From JBHYDC01 sp051861205 (lineage in GTDB: Bacteria; Pseudomonadota; Alphaproteobacteria; Rhizobiales; Pleomorphomonadaceae), in the NCBI GenBank assembly GCA_051861205.1, contig JBHYDC010000005.1, forward strand, positions 124,001 through 188,000: DNA of 64,000 nt, written 5' to 3'. The notes beneath the pieces were generated by a model. It had not been told where the DNA came from. It made no database searches and was given only the letters and a program-made list of their open reading frames with translations. Below, in pieces: positions 35,724-44,696 of the stretch. The first letter of the stretch is position 1. Each line of letters opens with the position of its first letter. Made by a program: the position numbers and the translations under genes.

Positions 35724-38719
35724 CCGCTCATCGCCTCCCCACGGGCGGCCGCATCGACCGCGCCCGCCCGCTCCGCTTCACCTTCGACGGTGCGAGCTAC
35801 AGCGGTTTTGCCGGCGACACGCTCGGCTCGGCGCTGATCGCAAACGGCGTCCATCTTGTCGGCCGCTCGTTCAAATACCATCGCCCGCGCGGCTTCCTCA
35901 CCGCCGGAACCGACGAGCCGAACGCCCTGGTCGGCGTCGGCCCTGACGACGCGAATTACACGCCCAACCTGCGCGCCACCGCCGTCGAACTCCACGACGG
36001 CCTCGTCGCGGAAAGCCAGAACCGCTGGCCGTCGCTAACCTTCGATATCGGCGCCGTCAACCACCGCCTCGGCCGCTTCCTGCCCGCCGGTTTTTACTAC
36101 AAGACCTTCATGTGGCCGAAGTCCTTCTGGACGCGCGTTTACGAGCCCAAAATCCGCGCCGCCGCCGGCCTCGGCCGCGCGCCGAAAACGCCGGACGCCG
36201 CCCGTTACAGCCAAGTTCACCACCACGTCGACGTGCTGATCGTCGGCTCCGGCCCCGCCGGTCTCACCGCCGCCCTCGCCGCCAGCGCCAGCGGCCTTCG
36301 CGTCATGCTGGTGGACGAACAGCCCGAATTCGGCGGATCGCTTCTCCACGACACCTCCGCCATCATCGATGGTAAGCCGGCTCATGACTGGATCGCCACC
36401 GCCGTCGCCGAACTCCAGTCTGCCGGCGTCACGCTGCTTTCCCGCGCCACCGCCTTCGGCTACACGCCGCATAATCTCATCGGCGTCGCCGAGCGCGTCA
36501 CCGATCACCTCGCCCATTCCGATCCGCGCTTGCCCCGCGAGCGGATGTGGCACATTCGCGCCGGCGAGGTCGTGCTCGCCACCGGCGCCATCGAACGCCC
36601 GCTCGTGTTCCCCGACAACGACCGCCCCGGCATCATGCTGGCCGACGCCGCCCGCGCCTTCGCCAACCGCTGGGCCGCCCGGCCGGGCACCCGCGCCGTC
36701 ATCGCCACCGCGTGCGACAGCGCCTACCGCGCCGCGCTCGACCTGCACGCATCGGGCGTCACCATCGCCGCCATCGCTGATATCAGGCCGAACCCAAGCG
36801 GCCCGCTGATCGATCTCGCCCGCGCCGCCGGCATCCGCATCGAACCCGCCACCGTCATCTCCGGAACGCGCGGCCGCAAGCACGTCCGGGAGGCCCACCT
36901 CGCCCGCATCCTCGCCCCCGACCACGTTTCCGCGCCCGAGCCGATCGTCTGCGATCTCCTCCTTATGTCCGGCGGCTGGACGCCGACCGTCCACCTCTTC
37001 TCACAATCGCGCGGCAAACTCCGCTTCGACGACGCGCTGCAAGCCTATGTCCCCGGCACATCAGCCGAGCGCGAGCGCTCCGCCGGCGGCGCGCGCGGCG
37101 TCTTCGACCTCTCCGCCGTGCTGAACGACGGTTACGCCGCCGGCGACGCCGCCGCCAAAGCCGCGAACGGCGCGTCCGCCCACCCCCGCGCTTTCGCCGT
37201 CGCCGGCACGCACCCCGTCACCGGCGGCCACCTCGGCGCGCTCCCGCACGGCCGCAACCCGTCACGCGTCAAAGCCTTTGTCGATTTCCAGAACGACGTC
37301 ACCGCCAAGGATCTGAAGCTCGCCACCCGCGAGGGCATGCGCTCCATCGAGCACGTCAAGCGCTACACCACCACCGGCATGGCGACCGACCAGGGCAAGA
37401 CGTCCAACATGAACGCGCTGGGCATCGTGTCGGAAGCGCTCGGCACGCCCATTCCGGCCATCGGCCTCACCAGCTTCCGCATGCCCTACACGCCCGTCAC
37501 CTTCGGCAGCTTCGCCGGAGCCTCGCGCGGCGATCTGTTCGACCCCGTTCGCCGCACCCCCTCGCACGACTTCGCCGTCAGCCAAGGCGCGCCCTTCGAA
37601 AACGTCGCGCAATGGAAGCGCGCTTGGTACTTCCCCAAATCCGGCGAGACCCTGCACCAAGCCGTCCACCGCGAAGTCCAGGCCATCCGCTCCGGCGTCG
37701 GCCTCTTCGACGCCTCCACCCTCGGCAAGATCGAGGTCGTCGGGCCGGACGCGGCCGCCTTCCTCGAACTCCTCTACACCAACGCCTGGGCCAAACTCGG
37801 CGTCGGCCGCTGCCGCTACGGCGTCATGCTGCGCGAGGACGGGTTCGTGATGGACGACGGCGTCATCGGCCGCCTCGCGCCCGACCGCTTCCACGTCACC
37901 ACCACCACCGGCGGCGCCCCCCGTGTGCTCAACCACATGGAGGATTACCTCCAGACCGAGTTCTCCCACCTCGACGTCTGGCTAACCTCCACCACCGAAC
38001 AATGGGCCGTCATCGCCGTCCAAGGCCCGAAAGCCCGCGACACCATCGCCGGCCTCGTCGAGGGCATCGACCTCTCAAACGATGCCCTCCCCCACATGTC
38101 GGTCGCCACGGGAACAATCCTCGGCATCCCCTGCCGCCTCTTCCGCGTGTCCTTCACCGGCGAACTCGGCTACGAGATCAACGTCCCTGCGGATTATGGC
38201 TCCACAATCTGGGACGCCGTTTACAAAGGCGGCAAACCGTTCGGCATCACACCCTACGGCACCGAGGCGATGCACGTCGCCCGCGCCGAAAAAGGCTACA
38301 TCATCATCGGCCAGGAAACCGACGGCACCGCCACCCCGGACGACGTCGGCCTTTCCTGGGCCATCGGCAAATCCAAGCCGGATTTCGTCGGCAAGCGCGC
38401 GCTCGCCCGCCCCGCCATGGCCGATCCGAACCGCAAGCAACTCGTCGGCCTCCTCACCGCCGACCCGAAAACCGTGCTTGAAGAAGGCGCGCAAATCGTC
38501 CCCGCCCGCGACTTCCAGATCCCCGCCCGCATGATCGGCCACGTCACGTCGTCTTACGACAGCCCGACGCTGGGCCGCTCCATCGCGCTCGCCATGCTGC
38601 GCGGCGGCCGCGCGAAGATGGGCGAGACGGTCTTCATCCCCATGCCGGACCGCGTGATCGAAGCCACGGTCACCGAGCCCATCTTCTACGACAAAGAAGG
38701 CGCCCGCCTCCATGTCTGA
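35720..38719 (+). CDS. soxA: Sarcosine oxidase alpha subunit
   Basis: A 999-residue subunit that binds NAD and tetrahydrofolate. The order is an N-terminal ferredoxin-like domain (SYSGFAGDTLGSALIANG), a Rossmann domain (VLIVGSGPAGLTAALAA near residue 174), an NAD-domain continuation (GAIERPLVFPDNDRPGIML), and a C-terminal aminomethyltransferase (GcvT-like) domain from about residue 600 with the RCRYGVMLREDGFVMDDGV motif and FTGELGYEINV. The GTG start overlaps the soxD stop. Length is normal for the family. Confidence 0.96.
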   Translation: MTAHRLPTGGRIDRARPLRFTFDGASYSGFAGDTLGSALIANGVHLVGRSFKYHRPRGFLTAGTDEPNALVGVGPDDANYTPNLRATAVELHDGLVAESQNRWPSLTFDIGAVNHRLGRFLPAGFYYKTFMWPKSFWTRVYEPKIRAAAGLGRAPKTPDAARYSQVHHHVDVLIVGSGPAGLTAALAASASGLRVMLVDEQPEFGGSLLHDTSAIIDGKPAHDWIATAVAELQSAGVTLLSRATAFGYTPHNLIGVAERVTDHLAHSDPRLPRERMWHIRAGEVVLATGAIERPLVFPDNDRPGIMLADAARAFANRWAARPGTRAVIATACDSAYRAALDLHASGVTIAAIADIRPNPSGPLIDLARAAGIRIEPATVISGTRGRKHVREAHLARILAPDHVSAPEPIVCDLLLMSGGWTPTVHLFSQSRGKLRFDDALQAYVPGTSAERERSAGGARGVFDLSAVLNDGYAAGDAAAKAANGASAHPRAFAVAGTHPVTGGHLGALPHGRNPSRVKAFVDFQNDVTAKDLKLATREGMRSIEHVKRYTTTGMATDQGKTSNMNALGIVSEALGTPIPAIGLTSFRMPYTPVTFGSFAGASRGDLFDPVRRTPSHDFAVSQGAPFENVAQWKRAWYFPKSGETLHQAVHREVQAIRSGVGLFDASTLGKIEVVGPDAAAFLELLYTNAWAKLGVGRCRYGVMLREDGFVMDDGVIGRLAPDRFHVTTTTGGAPRVLNHMEDYLQTEFSHLDVWLTSTTEQWAVIAVQGPKARDTIAGLVEGIDLSNDALPHMSVATGTILGIPCRLFRVSFTGELGYEINVPADYGSTIWDAVYKGGKPFGITPYGTEAMHVARAEKGYIIIGQETDGTATPDDVGLSWAIGKSKPDFVGKRALARPAMADPNRKQLVGLLTADPKTVLEEGAQIVPARDFQIPARMIGHVTSSYDSPTLGRSIALAMLRGGRAKMGETVFIPMPDRVIEATVTEPIFYDKEGARLHV

Positions 38720-39329
38720 AGCCCCCGCCCGCCGCACCGCGCTTGCCGGACGATTCGGCCCGTCCCCCGCCGACAAGTCCTGCCGCTTGGCCGAAGCGCC
38801 GCCCGCCACGCGCTTTTCGCTGCGCGGCCGTCCCGGCATCGCTAAGGCCGCCGCCCCGGCCCTCGGTTTCGCGCTCCCCCCGGTCGGCCGGTCCGCCACA
38901 TCGGGTGATGTCACCGCGCTTGCCCTCTCGCCGGACGAATGGCTGCTGATCGCGCCTGACGGCTATGCCGTCCCTGTAGCTGACGGCTATGCCATCCCTG
39001 TAGCTGACGGCCATGCCGCGTCCCTAGCCGATGCTCTCCCTTCCGCGCTTGCAAATGTGCCGCATGCCTTGGTGGACGTATCGCATCGCAACACCGCGAT
39101 CACCGTTTCCGGCCCCGCCGCCGCCCGCATTCTCAACCACGGCTGCCCGCTGGATCTCGGCCTTGCCGCCTTCCCCGTCGGCTTTGCAACGCGCACCTTG
39201 CTCGCAAAGGCGGAAATCGTGCTGTGGCGTACAAGCGAAGATCAATTTCGCGTGGAAGTTTGGCGAAGTTTTTCACACTACGCGGCTAATTTTCTTGCTG
39301 AGGCGCGGCTTGAATATGAAGTAACGTAA
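38712..39329 (+). CDS. soxG: Sarcosine oxidase gamma subunit, with an internal 8-residue tandem repeat
   Basis: A 205-residue gamma subunit, overlapping soxA by eight bases. The family core is present: LSPDEWLLIAPDG, VDVSHRNTAITVSGPAAARILNHGCPLDL and the ending SEDQFRVEVWRSFSHY. Between them (residues about 83-105) is a run of three near-identical eight-residue units, DGYAVPVA, DGYAIPVA, DGHAASLA, coded by a 24-base direct repeat. This insert lies in a loop and is not typical of the family. Frame is kept, so the protein should still assemble. Confidence 0.92.
   Translation: MSEAPARRTALAGRFGPSPADKSCRLAEAPPATRFSLRGRPGIAKAAAPALGFALPPVGRSATSGDVTALALSPDEWLLIAPDGYAVPVADGYAIPVADGHAASLADALPSALANVPHALVDVSHRNTAITVSGPAAARILNHGCPLDLGLAAFPVGFATRTLLAKAEIVLWRTSEDQFRVEVWRSFSHYAANFLAEARLEYEVT
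38957..39028 (+). repeat. 24-base tandem repeat, three copies, inside soxG
   Basis: The units begin at 38958, 38982 and 39006 with GACGGCTATGCC or GACGGCCATGCC. Copies one and two differ at a single position; copy three has diverged. Being a multiple of three it keeps the reading frame, so copy-number change would add or remove eight residues. Confidence 0.85.
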
Positions 39330-39381
39330 ATGTCCGATGGCTGATCCTGAGGGAGAGAGGCGCCGCGGGGGAGACGCTCAC

Positions 39382-40470
39382 ATGGCAACGGCGAGCCAAG
39401 GCTCAAAGCAATCTCCGAGCGGCGCGCCGCAGCGTCCACGCTTATCCGTCGGCTTTATCTTGGCCGACAATTTCACGCTCTCCGCCTTTTCGCTCTTTGT
39501 AGATCAACTGCGCCTCGCCGCCGACGAGGGAGACCTCTCGCGCCCGATCGCCTGCCAATGGGCGATCATGAGCGCACGCTCAGAACCGGTGCGCGCGTCC
39601 TGCGGCGTCACCGTCTCGCGCACCTCCGGCTTCCTCGATCCCACCCGCTTCGATTACATCGCCGTCGTCGGCGGCATCCTGCATGCCGGCCGGCAAGTGG
39701 ATGACGCCACCATCGATTATCTGAACCTCGCCGCCCGCGCCGGTGTCCCGCTCATCGGCCTTTGCACCGGCTCGTTCATTCTTGCCCGCGCCGGGCTCAT
39801 GACAGGGCGGCGGGTCTGCGTGAATTGGTATCACTACCAGGATTTCCTAGCCGAATTCCCGCACCACCATCCCGTCGCGGACCGCCTGTTCGTGATCGAC
39901 GGCGACCGTATCACCTGCCCTGGAGGCGGCTCCGTCGCCGATCTCGCCAGCACCTTGATCGAGCAATCGCTCGGCCGCGCCGTCGCGCAGAAAAGCCGCC
40001 AGATTTTCGTGCTGGATCAGGCCCGCCCCGGCACCGCCGCCCAGCCGCATCCCCCGATGGCCGAGGCGAACGGCGACGAGCGGGTGCGCCGCGCGCTGAT
40101 CCTCATGGAGCAGAATTTGGCCGATCCGCTTCCGATCGCCGATGTCGCCAGCCGCCTCCAACTCTCCACCCGCCAACTTGAGCGCCTGTTCCAAACCACG
40201 CTGAACATGCGGCCCGGCGCTTTCTATCGCTCGCTTCGCCTCAAATACGCCCGCTGGCTGCTCGATCATACCGAACGCTCGGTGACCGATATCGCACTGG
40301 AAAGCGGCTTTTCCGACTGCGCCCACTTCTCCCGCCAATTCAAGGCGTTACACGGCCTCTCACCGTCGGAAATCCGCCTGCGCGACCGTTGCGCCGCCTT
40401 CGACGACGAATCCGGCCTGACAACGCCGCCCGGCGCCATAGAACTTGCAGGAAACCGACTGTTCGAGTGA
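39382..40470 (+). CDS. GlxA/GbdR-like AraC-family regulator with DJ-1 domain
   Basis: A 362-residue transcription regulator. The N-terminal DJ-1/PfpI-like domain (residues about 20-190) includes the nucleophile-elbow-like GLCTGSFILARAGL. The C-terminal AraC HTH pair is clear (ADVASRLQLSTRQLERLFQ, VTDIALESGFSDCAHFSRQFK). GbdR of Pseudomonas, with the same architecture, activates glycine betaine and dimethylglycine catabolic genes. Its place between soxBDAG and gbcAB makes that role likely here. Start ATG 39382 has GGGGAG eight bases upstream; ATG 39337 is an alternative. Confidence 0.88.
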   Translation: MATASQGSKQSPSGAPQRPRLSVGFILADNFTLSAFSLFVDQLRLAADEGDLSRPIACQWAIMSARSEPVRASCGVTVSRTSGFLDPTRFDYIAVVGGILHAGRQVDDATIDYLNLAARAGVPLIGLCTGSFILARAGLMTGRRVCVNWYHYQDFLAEFPHHHPVADRLFVIDGDRITCPGGGSVADLASTLIEQSLGRAVAQKSRQIFVLDQARPGTAAQPHPPMAEANGDERVRRALILMEQNLADPLPIADVASRLQLSTRQLERLFQTTLNMRPGAFYRSLRLKYARWLLDHTERSVTDIALESGFSDCAHFSRQFKALHGLSPSEIRLRDRCAAFDDESGLTTPPGAIELAGNRLFE

Positions 40471-40513
40471 CCTTGCAGCCCCAACATAAACCCGTGCCCT
40501 ACGAAGACCGATC

Positions 40514-41770
40514 ATGCTCGACCATACCGCCGCCAGCCCCCGCGCTCTCGTAGCCCGCCGCCGCCCGGGCTACAGCCTGGAGCAGGCCTTCTATACCTCG
40601 GCCGAAATCTTCGACCTCGACATGGAGGCGATCTTCTTCCGCCACTGGATCTACGTCGGCATCGAGCCGGATGTGCCGGACGAGGGCGACGTCATGGTCG
40701 TCGATATCGGCCGCGCCTCGATCCTGATCGTGCGCGACGACGATGGCAAAATCAGCGCCTTCCACAACGTCTGCCGCCATCGCGGCTCGCGCCTCATTCA
40801 CGACCCGAAGGCCTCCGTCGGCAAGCTCGTCTGCCGCTATCACGCCTGGACCTATGATCTCGACGGCAGCCTCCTTCGCGCCGAGCACATGGGCGAAGAC
40901 TTCGACACCTCTTGCCACGGCCTCAAACCCGTGCACCTCAAGTCCGTCGAAGGCCTCCTCTTCATCTGCCTCGCCGACGAGCCCCCCGCCGATTTAGGCG
41001 CCATGGCCGCCGCGATGGGCCCCTATCTCGCTCCCCACGCGCTGCGCGACACCAAGATCGCCTTCCAGTCGGACCTCATCGAGGAGGGCAACTGGAAGGT
41101 CACCATGGAAAACAACCGCGAGTGCTATCACTGCGCGGGCAACCACCCCGAACTCATCGTGCCGCTCTTCGAATACGGATTCGGCTTCTCGCCCGAATCC
41201 ATGGACGAGGCCAAAGCCAAGGAGGCCCATCGCTACGAATGCATGGTGACCGACCTTCACGGCGAATGGGAATCCGCCGGCATCCCTTCGCGCGAGATCG
41301 ACCACCTCGACGATCGCGTCACCGGCTTTCGCACCCAGCGCCTGCCGATCGACCGCGCCGGCGAGAGCCAGACCCTCGACACCAAGGTCGCCTCCAAGCG
41401 CCTCCTCGGCGCCCTCACCAATCCCAAGATGGGCGGCCTGTCGTTCTGGACCCAGCCGAATAGCTGGCATCATTTCATGTCCGACCACATCGTCACCTTC
41501 ACGGTGATCCCGCTTTCGCCGGATCGCACCTTGGTCCGCACGAAATGGCTCGTCCACAAGGATGCCGTCGAGGGCGTGGACTACGACCTCGCCCGCCTCA
41601 CCGCCGTGTGGACCGCCACCAACGCGCAAGACGCCGCCCTCGTCGGCTACCAGCAGTCCGGCGTCAAAAGCCCCGCCTACGAGCCCGGCCCCTATTCACC
41701 CTTCACCGAAGGCCTCGTCGACAAGTTCGCGAATTGGTACGTCGGCCGCCTCCAGGCCTATCTCGGCTAA
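40514..41770 (+). CDS. gbcA: Glycine betaine demethylase, Rieske oxygenase subunit
   Basis: A 418-residue Rieske non-haem iron oxygenase that demethylates glycine betaine to dimethylglycine. The Rieske cluster ligands are Cys87, His89, Cys107 and His110 (NVCRHRGSR ... VCRYHAW). The mononuclear iron site is in ENNRECYHCAGNHPEL. Length and the WTQPNSWHHF region fit GbcA and the related stachydrine demethylase Stc2, so a closely related betaine is possible. It is followed by its reductase gene 38 bases later. Confidence 0.9.
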   Translation: MLDHTAASPRALVARRRPGYSLEQAFYTSAEIFDLDMEAIFFRHWIYVGIEPDVPDEGDVMVVDIGRASILIVRDDDGKISAFHNVCRHRGSRLIHDPKASVGKLVCRYHAWTYDLDGSLLRAEHMGEDFDTSCHGLKPVHLKSVEGLLFICLADEPPADLGAMAAAMGPYLAPHALRDTKIAFQSDLIEEGNWKVTMENNRECYHCAGNHPELIVPLFEYGFGFSPESMDEAKAKEAHRYECMVTDLHGEWESAGIPSREIDHLDDRVTGFRTQRLPIDRAGESQTLDTKVASKRLLGALTNPKMGGLSFWTQPNSWHHFMSDHIVTFTVIPLSPDRTLVRTKWLVHKDAVEGVDYDLARLTAVWTATNAQDAALVGYQQSGVKSPAYEPGPYSPFTEGLVDKFANWYVGRLQAYLG

Positions 41771-41808
41771 CGCCCGCGTCCGTCATCCATAAGGCTGCGC
41801 CCCCTCTC

Positions 41809-42921
41809 ATGACCACCGCCACCGCCCACCTCGCCCGCCACCTCGGCGATCTTCCCCTCTGGGACAGCGAGGCCGACGACCGGCTCATCTGCACGGCCGT
41901 CATCGCGGAAACCCATGACGTCCGCACCTTCGTATTCGAGCCGCCGGAACCGCGCCGCTTCGCCTACCAGCCCGGCCAGTTCCTCACCTTCGAGTTCCCG
42001 CTACCCGGTGGTCCGGTCAACCGCTGCTACACGCTCTCATCCACGCCCACCCGCCCGCACGCCGTTTCCATCACGGTGAAGCGCGTTCCCGGCGGCCCGG
42101 TCTCGAATTGGCTTCACGACCATTGCGCGCCCGGGGCGACGGTCAAAGCCATCGGCCCGATGGGCGCGTTCACCTGCCTTGCCGACCTCGCGCCGAAATA
42201 TCTCTTCCTCACCGGCGGCTCCGGCATCACGCCGCTGATGTCGATGGTGCGCGCCTTCGCCGACCTCGCCAAGCCCGTCGACATCGTCTTCCTCCACGCC
42301 TGCCGCACCCCCGCCGACATCGTCTTCCGCGACGAACTGGACCTCATCGCCCGCCGCCTCCCCGGCTTTCGCGTGATCCACCTGCCGGAATCGACCGCAG
42401 GCGAAACCGGCTGGCCGGGCCACACCGGCCGCCTTACGCCCGAGCTGATCCAGCTCGCCATCCCCGATTTTTCCACCCGTTCCGTCTGGTGCTGCGGCCC
42501 CGCGCCCTTCATGAAGGCCGCCCGTTCGTTCCTCGCGGGCCTCGCCCACGACCCCGCCCTCTACCACCAGGAAAGCTTCGATTTCGCCACCCTGATCGCC
42601 GAGCAGCCCGCCGCCGCCGCTCAGGCCCTCATCGCGGAAGCGATCGAATCCGCCGTTCCCACCTACCAAGTCACCTTCCCCCGCGTCAACCAGACCGTCA
42701 CCGTCCGTGCCGATGAGTTCGTCCTTGCCGCCGCCCGCGATCAAGGCGTCCGCCTCGCCTCCTCCTGCACCGAGGGCCTCTGCGGCACCTGCAAAGCCAA
42801 ACTCCTCTCCGGCACCGTCGACATGACCCACAAAGGCGGCATCCGGAAAAAGGAAATCGAAGCCGGGTTTTTTCTCCCGTGCTGCTCGAAGCCGACCAGC
42901 GATTTGGTTGTGGAGAAGTAG
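41809..42921 (+). CDS. gbcB: Ferredoxin-type reductase of the betaine demethylase
   Basis: A 370-residue reductase. The N-terminal FAD-binding domain (RFAYQPGQFLTFEF, RCYTLSSTPT), the NAD-binding domain (FLTGGSGITPLMSM, WCCGPAPFM) and a C-terminal plant-type 2Fe-2S domain (SSCTEGLCGTCKAKL plus a final FFLPCCSKP) are in order. It passes electrons from NAD(P)H to GbcA. Start ATG 41809 is used since the longer frame upstream overlaps gbcA. The pair lies next to sarcosine oxidase; a dimethylglycine dehydrogenase, needed in between, is not in the window. Confidence 0.9.
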   Translation: MTTATAHLARHLGDLPLWDSEADDRLICTAVIAETHDVRTFVFEPPEPRRFAYQPGQFLTFEFPLPGGPVNRCYTLSSTPTRPHAVSITVKRVPGGPVSNWLHDHCAPGATVKAIGPMGAFTCLADLAPKYLFLTGGSGITPLMSMVRAFADLAKPVDIVFLHACRTPADIVFRDELDLIARRLPGFRVIHLPESTAGETGWPGHTGRLTPELIQLAIPDFSTRSVWCCGPAPFMKAARSFLAGLAHDPALYHQESFDFATLIAEQPAAAAQALIAEAIESAVPTYQVTFPRVNQTVTVRADEFVLAAARDQGVRLASSCTEGLCGTCKAKLLSGTVDMTHKGGIRKKEIEAGFFLPCCSKPTSDLVVEK

Positions 42922-42947
42922 GAGACAAGCGCGAAGGGCCACCCCTT

Positions 42948-43050
42948 CCCTTCTCCCCTTGTGGGGGAAGGAAACGACACCCGCCGCGCGCCCTTAACCC
43001 TCGCCCCTTGCGGGAGAGGGTGGACGTGCAAAGCACGGCCGGGTGAGGGG
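42948..43050. repeat. REP-like palindromic repeats before hemN
   Basis: CCTTCTCCCCTTGTGGGGGAAGG (about 42949-42971) and GCCCCTTGCGGGAGAGGGTGG with GGCCGGGTGAGGGG repeat the words seen at 12427-12620. They fill the gap between gbcB and the C tracts. Confidence 0.65.
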
Positions 43051-43095
43051 TCCGGCGCCGACCCATCCCAAAAAGCTCCCACCCAAGCAGCACCG

Positions 43096-43139
43096 CCCCC
43101 CCCCCAACATTGTCCCGTGTCAAATACACCCCCCCCCCC
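43096..43139 (+). repeat. Two long C homopolymers (C10 and C11) at the 5' end of hemN
   Basis: C runs occupy 43096-43105 and 43129-43139. The first lies immediately before the TTG that opens the hemN frame, and the second lies inside the first codons (Pro repeats). No Shine-Dalgarno sequence precedes the TTG. Length change in the second tract would shift the frame if translation starts upstream. Confidence 0.8.
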
Positions 43140-44519
43140 GTTCAATTTCGCCCCAAGAAAGCGCACACGCCCCCCGCCCTCGCCCTGTCCGACGTCATTG
43201 TCCGGACCGTCCCGCGCTACACCTCCTATCCCACCGCACCGCATTTCTCGGGCGAGGTGACGTCGGAACTTTACGGCGAATGGCTGGAGGAGGCGGGCCG
43301 CGCGGGCGGGTCCGTGTCGCTCTATCTCCACATCCCCTATTGCCGGTCGATCTGCCACTACTGCGGCTGCACCACCAAGGCGACGCGGAAGGACGCGCCG
43401 ATCCGCTCCTATGTCGAAGTGCTGCGCCGTGAAATCGCGCTCGTCGCCGATCGCCTCGGGCCGGTAGACGTCTCGCACATCCATTGGGGCGGCGGTACGC
43501 CGAACCTCGTGCCGCCGGACCTCTTCGAAACCGTGATCGACGATCTCCATCGCTGCTTCACCATCCTCGACACCGCCGAACATGCCATCGAACTTGATCC
43601 GCGCCATGTCGACAAAGCCGGCGCGCGGTTTCTCGCCGACATGGGCGTCACCCGCGTCAGCCTCGGCGTGCAGGATTTGGACCCCGATGTGCAGGCCGCC
43701 ATCGGCCGCATCCAGCCGCTCGAAACGGTGGAGGCAGCCGTCGCGGCGCTTCGGATCGCGGGCATCGGCGCCATCAACATGGACCTGATCTACGGCCTGC
43801 CGCTACAAACGCCGGCCTCCGTGCGGCGCACGGCGCTCCATGCGGCCGGCCTTGCGCCGTCACGCATCTCGCTTTTCGGCTACGCCCACGTTCCCTGGTT
43901 CCGCGCCCACCAGCGCCGGATCGACGAAGCCACCCTCCCGCCCAGCGATCAGCGCCTGGAACTCGCCCGCATTTCCCGCGAGACCATCGACGCCTTCGGC
44001 TATGATGAAATCGGCATAGACCATTTCGCCCGCCCGGAGGATACGCTCACCCTAGCCCGCGACGCCGGCACCTTGAAGCGCAATTTCCAGGGCTACACCA
44101 CCGACAGCGCCGAAACGCTGATCGGCCTCGGCTCGTCCTCGATCGGCCGCACGCCGCGCGGCTTCGTCCAGAACACCGCCGCGAACGGCATCTGGCAGCG
44201 CGCCATCGACGCCGGCGCCTTCCCGTTCGAGCGCGGCAAGATCTTCACCGGCGAAGATGTCGTGCGCGGCGCCGTCATCGAGGCGCTGCTCTGCCTTTTC
44301 GAGGCGGATCTGCCAACCATCGCGGCCGCCCACGGCCATGCGCCCGGCATTTTCGACGGCGCTCTGGCCACCTTGGAACCGCTTGTGCGGTCCGGCTGGG
44401 TCACGTCGAAATCCGGTCGCGTCCGCATCGAAACCCATAAGACCGAGCTTGCCCGCGTCGTCGCCAGCGCCTTCGACGCCTATCTCGGCGGCGGCGGCCG
44501 TCATTCGGTCGCGGTCTGA
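43110..44519 (+). CDS. hemN: Oxygen-independent coproporphyrinogen III oxidase (radical SAM)
   Basis: A radical SAM enzyme converting coproporphyrinogen III to protoporphyrinogen IX without oxygen, needed for haem synthesis under anoxia. The 4Fe-4S motif CX3CX2C (YCRSICHYCGC) follows the SLYLHIPY strand; PRYTSYPTAPHF and HIHWGGGTPN are HemN signatures. From TTG 43110 it is 469 residues, but this start has no ribosome site and sits among C tracts; the recognisable protein begins around 43190. It is adjacent to fixK. No FNR box was found in front. Confidence 0.9.
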   Translation: MSRVKYTPPPVQFRPKKAHTPPALALSDVIVRTVPRYTSYPTAPHFSGEVTSELYGEWLEEAGRAGGSVSLYLHIPYCRSICHYCGCTTKATRKDAPIRSYVEVLRREIALVADRLGPVDVSHIHWGGGTPNLVPPDLFETVIDDLHRCFTILDTAEHAIELDPRHVDKAGARFLADMGVTRVSLGVQDLDPDVQAAIGRIQPLETVEAAVAALRIAGIGAINMDLIYGLPLQTPASVRRTALHAAGLAPSRISLFGYAHVPWFRAHQRRIDEATLPPSDQRLELARISRETIDAFGYDEIGIDHFARPEDTLTLARDAGTLKRNFQGYTTDSAETLIGLGSSSIGRTPRGFVQNTAANGIWQRAIDAGAFPFERGKIFTGEDVVRGAVIEALLCLFEADLPTIAAAHGHAPGIFDGALATLEPLVRSGWVTSKSGRVRIETHKTELARVVASAFDAYLGGGGRHSVAV

Positions 44520-44696
44520 AGCCGCGCGTTCCCATGGAGGATCAACGCGGCGCGTCTTCATAAAAAAGAGGCGCCCGAGAACCGCGCCGATCGGTGGCGG
44601 GTCCGGAACGCCTCAAAGTTTGACCTCAAGGCGAAATTCATCGCCCAGGGGCCGGGGAGGCGGCCACGCCATTGGCGTGACCGGGGAGACAATTCA

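Noticed and set aside
44549..44575. Hairpin GGCGC-G-TCTT / AAGA-G-GCGCC between hemN and fixK as a terminator
   Set aside because: The stem has mismatches and no T run follows on either strand, so I did not list it.
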